Shown piece by piece: positions 31,487 to 35,945 of a stretch of DNA of 35,945 nt. The notes beneath the pieces are model-generated. The model did no database searches. It was not told the DNA's origin and worked only from the letters and a program-made list of their open reading frames with translations. The number at the start of each line of letters is the position of its first letter. Position 1 is the stretch's first letter. Both the position numbers and the translations under genes were made by a program. Source of the DNA: Candidatus Aphodovivens avistercoris (GTDB taxonomy: Bacteria > Actinomycetota > Coriobacteriia > Coriobacteriales > Eggerthellaceae); assembly GCA_018710945.1 (NCBI GenBank), contig DVIW01000027.1, forward strand, positions 1 to 35,945, written 5' to 3'.

Positions 31487-33847
31487 CTAGGCCTCCTTCC
31501 CCTCGACGAACGCGCTTGCGCCGGTGCCGGCGCCAGCCTCAGCACCGGCGCCCGCACCCGTCCCGCGACCGAACAGCCGCGCGAGCAGCCCACCGGGTTT
31601 GCCCGCCGCAACGCCGCCCGCTGCGGGCGCGCGGCCCGTCGGCCCGTCGATCTTCTCGATCTTCCCCAGGCACGCCGTGTAGTTCGCCTGGCTCGAGATG
31701 GGGTCGAGGTCGTCGTCGATTCCAAGCTCGTTGTAGTTGGCGTCCGCCCAGCCGCCGGGCACGTACACCCAGTCCTCGCGCAGGATGGGCGTCACCTCGG
31801 CGCGCATCTCGATGGAACCGCGCGGCGAGCTGATGCGCAGCCAGTCGCCGTCGGCGATGCCCAGCTCGGCGGCACGGCGCGTGTTCACCATCGCGCGCCC
31901 CTCGGGCTGCATCTCGCGCAGCCACGGGATAGTGCGGCGCTGCTCGTGCACGTACATGGGGCCGGAACGCCCCGTGAACAGCACGTAGGGAAACTCGCGG
32001 GCCACTTCCGGCTTGCTGCGCGGCGACTCCGAGCTGTCCTCCCAGTTGGGAAGTGGGTCGAACCCGTTTTCCGCCAGCACCTCGGAGTAGATGTTCGCCA
32101 CCCCGCCCGGCGCGCGGAAGCCCGTCTTCTCGTAATCGCGCAGCGTGATGCGCGCAAAGTCGATGCCGTGCGGGCGCTCGCGCAGCTGCGCGTAGGTGAT
32201 GCCCGCGGGCTTCAGGTCCTCGTCGATGTACCACGCGATGTCGTGCGTGGGGAACTCGTCGGTGAAGCCGAGCGCGCAGCCGAGCTCGATCATGATCTGC
32301 GAGTCGGGCAGCGCCTCGCCCACCGTGGCCGTCTTCTGCCGCAGCGTCACCTCGGGGTAGCCGCAGTTGAACCACTCGGGCTCGGTGCGCTCAAGGTAGG
32401 TGGCGGCGGGCAGCACGAGGTCGGCCAGCTGGGCCGTCTCGCTCAGGTACGGGTCGATGACGCACAGGTAGCCCGCCTTCTCGAACGCCGCCGTGGTCAC
32501 CTTCGGCTGCGGCTGCGTGACGACGGGGTTCGCGCCCTGCACGATGCAGACGGCGATCTTCCCCTCGTGCATCATGCGCAGCGCGTCGGGCGTGGACAGC
32601 AGGCCCTGGCCGCCAAACAGCAGCGGGTAGCGCGACTCGGGCGGGTTGTAGGGCGGAACGTGGAACATCATGGTGGGATGCTCGGGTGCGAAGTCGGGCA
32701 GCACGTGGTCGATCAGCGTGAAGTTGGGGTTGCGCGGCGGGCTTTTCGGCGTGAACAGGTCGCAGCCCTCGCGGTCGAGGTGTCCCGTGATGATGCGCAG
32801 GATGCAGATGGCGCGCGTGGTCTGCACCACGTTCACGCGTCCCTCGAGCCCGTGCCCCGTGGTGATGGACGCGCGCGGCGTGGTGGCGTACTCGCGGGCG
32901 AGCGCGCGGATGACGTCGGCCGGAACGCCGCAGATGGGCGCCGCCCATTCGGGCGTGTAGGCCTGGCCGAGCCTGTTGTCGCCGGCGAGGTGCGCGGCGA
33001 GCCGCTTGAGCCCGGGGTCGTTGGTGTAGGCGTCCACGAACGCACGGTCCCACAGGCCTTCGTCCGCCACGACGTAGAGCAGCGCGAGGGCGAGCGCCAG
33101 GTCGGTGCCGGGCTCCACCTGCACGAACTGGTCGGCATGTGCGGCAAGGTGGAAGTGCAGCGGGTCGACGACCACGAGCTTCGCCCCGCGCTCCTGCGCG
33201 TCGTAGATGGTGCGCAGCGAGGGCGCACACGAGAACGCCGGCTGCTTGCCCCAGTAGATCATGAGGTCGACGTTGGCGAAGTCGCAGAACGAGGGCATGC
33301 CGCCGTAGGTCATGCCCTCGGTGACGGCGCGCGGCACGAAGCACTCGGACGCACCCATGCCTACCTCGACGCCCACGCAGTGCGCGAGCCGCTGCGTCAT
33401 GTCGTAGGAGAAGCCCCAGCCGCACGCCTGGCCGCGGATGAACGAGACCGACCATGCCCCGCGCTCGGCGACGGCCGCCTTGATGCGGTCGGCGAGCGCG
33501 GAGAGCGCCTCGTCCCAGCTGATGCGCTCGAAGCGGCCGGAGTGGCGATCGCCAACGCGGCGCAGCGGATGCAGCACGCGGCGCGGGTCGTGCGCAATCT
33601 GCGGGCCGGCAAGGCCCTTCGAGCAGAGCGCCCCCTGCGTCTTGCGGTGCCCCGGCGCGCCGTGCGTGCGCACGATCTGGCCGCCCTTCACCTCCACGAA
33701 CATCGGGCACATGTTGTGGCAGCCCCCGCACACCGACGGCACGGTGACGGACCCGTCGACGTTGACGACGGCAACGCCCGCGCCCTCCGGCGACTCCGCG
33801 CCCCCATACGCCCCGTGATCGGCAACCTCGAAGATGGATTCGCCCAT
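31487..33847 (-). CDS. Molybdopterin oxidoreductase catalytic subunit (MopB/DMSO-reductase superfamily)
   Basis: 786 residues. An N-terminal [4Fe-4S] site, C40-x2-C43-x3-C47-x27-C75, leads into a bis-MGD molybdoenzyme fold (SRGQACGWGF-like IRGQACGWGFSY, MIYWGKQPAF, GANPVV, LVLPAATYLERTE). The likely metal ligand is Cys169 in GASECFVPRA, by alignment with the Psr/Phs branch. No twin-arginine signal is present: the chain begins GESIFEVADH, and the upstream in-frame part is not signal-like. Most Eggerthella-type relatives are Tat-exported, so a cytoplasmic active site is suggested here. The last 45 residues are a low-complexity tail (GTGAGAGAEAGAGTGA). ATG at 33847 has GGAGGAGAGGGG upstream. First gene of the operon with the ferredoxin-like and anchor subunits. 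Substrate cannot be told; candidates are sulfur, selenium or arsenic oxyanions or an organic compound. Confidence 0.93.
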   Translation of the reverse strand: MGESIFEVADHGAYGGAESPEGAGVAVVNVDGSVTVPSVCGGCHNMCPMFVEVKGGQIVRTHGAPGHRKTQGALCSKGLAGPQIAHDPRRVLHPLRRVGDRHSGRFERISWDEALSALADRIKAAVAERGAWSVSFIRGQACGWGFSYDMTQRLAHCVGVEVGMGASECFVPRAVTEGMTYGGMPSFCDFANVDLMIYWGKQPAFSCAPSLRTIYDAQERGAKLVVVDPLHFHLAAHADQFVQVEPGTDLALALALLYVVADEGLWDRAFVDAYTNDPGLKRLAAHLAGDNRLGQAYTPEWAAPICGVPADVIRALAREYATTPRASITTGHGLEGRVNVVQTTRAICILRIITGHLDREGCDLFTPKSPPRNPNFTLIDHVLPDFAPEHPTMMFHVPPYNPPESRYPLLFGGQGLLSTPDALRMMHEGKIAVCIVQGANPVVTQPQPKVTTAAFEKAGYLCVIDPYLSETAQLADLVLPAATYLERTEPEWFNCGYPEVTLRQKTATVGEALPDSQIMIELGCALGFTDEFPTHDIAWYIDEDLKPAGITYAQLRERPHGIDFARITLRDYEKTGFRAPGGVANIYSEVLAENGFDPLPNWEDSSESPRSKPEVAREFPYVLFTGRSGPMYVHEQRRTIPWLREMQPEGRAMVNTRRAAELGIADGDWLRISSPRGSIEMRAEVTPILREDWVYVPGGWADANYNELGIDDDLDPISSQANYTACLGKIEKIDGPTGRAPAAGGVAAGKPGGLLARLFGRGTGAGAGAEAGAGTGASAFVEGKEA

Positions 33848-33888
33848 GACAACCGCCCCTCTCCTCCAACGACGATGCGCACACCACG

Positions 33889-33917
33889 ATTGTCGCAGCC
33901 CCCAAGCCCCCGCGCAA
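33889..33917 (-). promoter_or_regulatory. Candidate promoter of the molybdoenzyme operon
   Basis: Minus strand TTGCGC (33912-33917), 17-base spacer, GACAAT (33889-33894), about 40 bases before the ATG. Each hexamer is only a partial match. Imperfect inverted arms (AAACGGGAGCGG near 33935 and CCGCGCCCGTTTT near 33983) lie upstream and might bind a regulator. Confidence 0.4.
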
Positions 33918-34068
33918 CAGGATAAAGCGCAGAAACGGGAGCGGCAACGCGTGTCCGTCCGCGCTTTCAAAACCGGATGCTCCGCGCCCGTTTTCCGCAA
34001 AGCGTCCCGGACGGCTTTCCTGCAAGCTTCCGCACGGAGGCTGCCAATGGCGCTGGCAACGCCAAGAT

Positions 34069-34100
34069 CTGCCTGGCGCCGAATCCAGCCTGCCTGGCGC
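34069..34100. repeat. Direct repeat CTGCCTGGCGC, two copies 21 bases apart
   Basis: Copies at 34069-34079 and 34090-34100, two helical turns apart, between the Sel1 gene end and the molybdoenzyme promoter. The spacing suits a dimeric regulator on one DNA face; a chance repeat is possible. Confidence 0.35.
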
Positions 34101-35147
34101 TTAGCGAAGGAAGAACGTGAGTTTGCCGCGCATGCTTTCCTGGCCCTTCAGCACCTCGGCGAGGCGCTTGCGGTAGTAGGTCAGGCCGTTGGCGATGTCC
34201 AGTCGCAAGCCGCGCTCTGCAAGCTGGTAGAGTTCAAGCGCGCGGAAGGGATCGTAAGGCGCGCCGTAGCGCGTATTCTCCTCGTCGCCGATGAACCCTG
34301 CCACGCGAAGCGCCGCCTGCGAGGCGTTGGCGAGGTCGCCCCGCTGCTGAGCGACGGAGAGGCTGCGCTCGTAGAGGCGGTAGGCCAGCGCCTTGTCGGA
34401 ACCGCCCAGCCTACCCCGGCTGTGGATGTCGCCCATCTTGTAGATGGCCTCGGGCGCGTTGTCCAGCGCGGCGGCCTTGGCGTATTGCAGGTAGGCTTTG
34501 CGCTGGTCGCGCTCGCCATTGCGCCCGTATTCGTAGATGTAGCCCAAGTTGATGATCGACTGGATCTCGCCAAGCTCTTCGCCCCGCTCGTACCATTTCT
34601 GCGCGGCGGCGTAGTCTTGCCCCACGCCCTCGCCGTTGTAGTAAAGCGCGCCAAGCTCCGTGGCGCAGGGACCATTTCCGCAGACGGCACCGTATTCCAG
34701 CCCCATCGTGAGGGCTTTCGCGAACGCGCGGGAGCACCCAAGCAGTCGCCCGTGCTTCTGCACGCCGGCGGCAAGGGAGCCGAAGTTCCGAAAGAGAACA
34801 GCGCGGGCGACGTCTGCGCACGCCCCCGCCTCCTCTACGTCGTCAATGAAAGGCTTGCCGTCGGAGGTGCCGCAGTCCGCCAAACGATGCAGCCAGGCGA
34901 GGTCTCCTTCGGAAAAGTAGGCGCGCGGCGAAGGCTTGCCCGCCTCCGCGCGCGTGAATTTCGCGCCGCATTCCCGGCATTCGAAGCTGGGCATCTCCTT
35001 GCCCGGCGTGATGCAGCATCCGCCCAAGACCACTTCGCCCGCGTCGATCTGGCGCTTGAGCTCGTCGGTGAGGGCGGGATACCCGTACAGGATGCTCGCA
35101 ACGTCTGCAGAGCCGCATGCCGGGCATTTCGCCTTGTCGTCGCTCAT
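34101..35147 (-). CDS. Zinc-ribbon protein with Sel1/TPR-like repeats
   Basis: 348 residues. The N-terminal 70 residues form a zinc-ribbon: CPACGSAD at 8-15 and ECRECGAKF near 56-64. Residues about 150-330 hold Sel1-like helical repeats (ELGALYYNGEGVGQDYAAAQKWYERG, SIINLGYIYEYGRN and AIYKMGDIHSRGRLGG in parts), a scaffold for protein contacts. Likely cytoplasmic. No enzyme motif. ATG at 35147 has AAGGAGG upstream, and a minus-strand TATAAT (35220-35225) is a plausible -10. Next upstream on the same strand, 204 bases away, is another unknown gene. Function unknown; a signalling or assembly role is only by analogy to Sel1 proteins. Confidence 0.8.
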   Translation of the reverse strand: MSDDKAKCPACGSADVASILYGYPALTDELKRQIDAGEVVLGGCCITPGKEMPSFECRECGAKFTRAEAGKPSPRAYFSEGDLAWLHRLADCGTSDGKPFIDDVEEAGACADVARAVLFRNFGSLAAGVQKHGRLLGCSRAFAKALTMGLEYGAVCGNGPCATELGALYYNGEGVGQDYAAAQKWYERGEELGEIQSIINLGYIYEYGRNGERDQRKAYLQYAKAAALDNAPEAIYKMGDIHSRGRLGGSDKALAYRLYERSLSVAQQRGDLANASQAALRVAGFIGDEENTRYGAPYDPFRALELYQLAERGLRLDIANGLTYYRKRLAEVLKGQESMRGKLTFFLR

Positions 35148-35351
35148 GGCAAAAGCCTCCTTCGAAACGATGCCCCGCCGAACCGCCAGCCAAGGGAGGG
35201 CGAAACGATATGCACATGGATTATAGCTTGGCGGAATTGCGCAGATCGGCTGAGGAGCGGAAGAGGGGCGCCTCGCTTGCGACACTGCACCTTTCCGTGT
35301 TCCATGACTACCAAACGCAACCGTTCGCAAGCCGGTCAAGAAAGGCGGCCC

Positions 35352-35738
35352 CTACTTGAAATAGCCAACGGTTTCCGGAAAAGTCCCGTTCCGCTGGATC
35401 TCCAAAGCGATCTTGAAAATAAGATCCCACGCCTGCACGTCTACTCCATCATCGCCCGCAAGCGAGCAGTTTGTGCAGTTCTCCACGCCCAACGATCCGT
35501 CGGCGAGCATTTTTCCAAAGTCAACGTTCTCGACGAACAAGAGAGGAATCCCTTCTGGATAGCGCTTCGTTTTCTTCGGAACGTGCGCCGACGCGATTGG
35601 CTCCAGTTCGATGTAAATCTGCCCATCTTCTTTCGGATCATTGTCCAACCTGTTCAGATTCTCGCACTTGTATACGTAAAGGGCGCTTTTCTCATCTTTC
35701 AGAACAAGGCGGGCAAAGCCCCCGTATCCCAGACTCAT
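35352..35738 (-). CDS. Unknown 128-residue protein
   Basis: 128 residues, not recognised. It begins SLGYGGFARLVLKDEKSALYV and contains a short acidic part (NRLDNDPKEDGQIYIELEP, in part), a CTNC pair and the end WDLIFKIALEIQRNGTF-PETVGYFK. Soluble, no signal. Its lower GC content resembles the accessory patch at 23.8-26.6 kb. ATG at 35738 has AAGGAGGGG upstream. It could belong with the zinc-ribbon/Sel1 gene downstream. Confidence 0.6.
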   Translation of the reverse strand: MSLGYGGFARLVLKDEKSALYVYKCENLNRLDNDPKEDGQIYIELEPIASAHVPKKTKRYPEGIPLLFVENVDFGKMLADGSLGVENCTNCSLAGDDGVDVQAWDLIFKIALEIQRNGTFPETVGYFK

Positions 35739-35913
35739 GAGCCCCTCCTTCCCCGAAAAGCCTGGCCCTCCGTCAAAGTATAGCGAGGCCGAAATACGTC
35801 CATGTCCATAAAACCCGTTGTGTTAGACCACTTTGGATAAGTGTCCTGCACGCAGTACACGCGACGGGGCCCCGGTTGCGACAATTCCATCATCAGGAGA
35901 GATGGAGGTTGCA

Positions 35914-35945
35914 ATGGAAGACGTGCTCACCCAGCTGACGAGGCA
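35914..35945 (+). CDS. Start of a rightward gene cut by the window end
   Basis: ATG with GGAGG five bases upstream; only ten codons are visible (MEDVLTQLTR). The sequence before it, from about 35822 (TGTTAGACCACTTTGG then AAGTGTCC), differs from its surroundings and could be an insertion-sequence end, which would make this a transposase start. Neither can be confirmed without the following sequence. Confidence 0.4.
   Translation, partial: MEDVLTQLTR

Noticed and set aside
31418..33925. 835-codon rightward frame opposite the molybdoenzyme gene
   Set aside because: Antisense shadow of a clear conserved gene.
33848..34000. 51-codon extension of the molybdoenzyme that might have held a signal peptide
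   Set aside because: No twin-arginine motif followed by a hydrophobic core, no ribosome site, and it overlaps the predicted promoter.

Overview
The window looks like a chromosomal stretch of a GC-rich anaerobic actinobacterium, most likely of the Eggerthellaceae (class Coriobacteriia). This is inferred from the very high GC content, actinobacterial-type -10 hexamers (TACAAT/TATAAT), a cytoplasmic-type molybdopterin oxidoreductase/ferredoxin/membrane-anchor operon, a manganese pyrophosphatase and a one-chain iron-sulfur serine dehydratase. No database search was possible. No rRNA, tRNA, CRISPR array or complete insertion sequence was seen.

Layout. 0.2-2.8 kb: xerD and pyrG, both leftward, with a striking G-tract array downstream of xerD. 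2.9-8.1 kb: a leftward lantibiotic/bacitracin-type export locus. It runs, in transcription order: small unknown protein, response regulator, ABC ATPase, two ABC-2 permeases, histidine kinase. 8.1-13.1 kb: carbon metabolism. A leftward operon (class II aldolase, DhaL, DhaK, VOC-like protein) ends at a strong terminator. It is followed by an iron-type alcohol dehydrogenase flanked by two copies of a palindromic repeat. 13.2-13.9 kb: a higBA toxin-antitoxin pair under a near-perfect LexA-type box. 14.2-19.7 kb: mostly rightward genes. These are a YcxB-like membrane protein, a GNAT-methyltransferase fusion, an ABC-F protein with a four-codon upstream reading frame, a truncated GNAT-like protein and a flavin-type oxidase-like protein, with one leftward membrane protein between the last two. 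19.7-23.1 kb: a drug-efflux locus (MFS pump plus lipoprotein behind a 20-bp operator palindrome), then marR overlapping an AlkD-like repair gene. 23.2-26.6 kb: a leftward Nudix gene, then a lower-GC accessory patch. The patch holds a possible 26-residue membrane peptide, a zinc-finger/YbjQ protein, an unknown protein, a HicB-like antitoxin that has lost its DNA-binding end, and a 48-residue acidic protein. 26.7-29.8 kb: ppaC (leftward) and the serine dehydratase (rightward). 29.9-33.9 kb: a three-gene MopB/4x[4Fe-4S]/DmsC-like operon. 34.1-35.9 kb: a zinc-ribbon/Sel1 protein, an unknown protein, and the start of a rightward gene cut by the window edge, possibly in an insertion sequence.

How the parts may work together. 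The 2.9-8.1 kb block would sense a cell-envelope peptide and export it or protect against it. The 9.9-12.9 kb operon suggests a retro-aldol reaction that gives dihydroxyacetone or a related ketose, which DhaKL then phosphorylates; the nearby dehydrogenase could deal with the aldehyde half. The MopB operon would pass electrons between a quinone pool and an unknown oxyanion or organic substrate. The most notable regulatory signals are the LexA-type box over higBA, the four-codon leader upstream of the ABC-F gene, and the operator over the MFS promoter.
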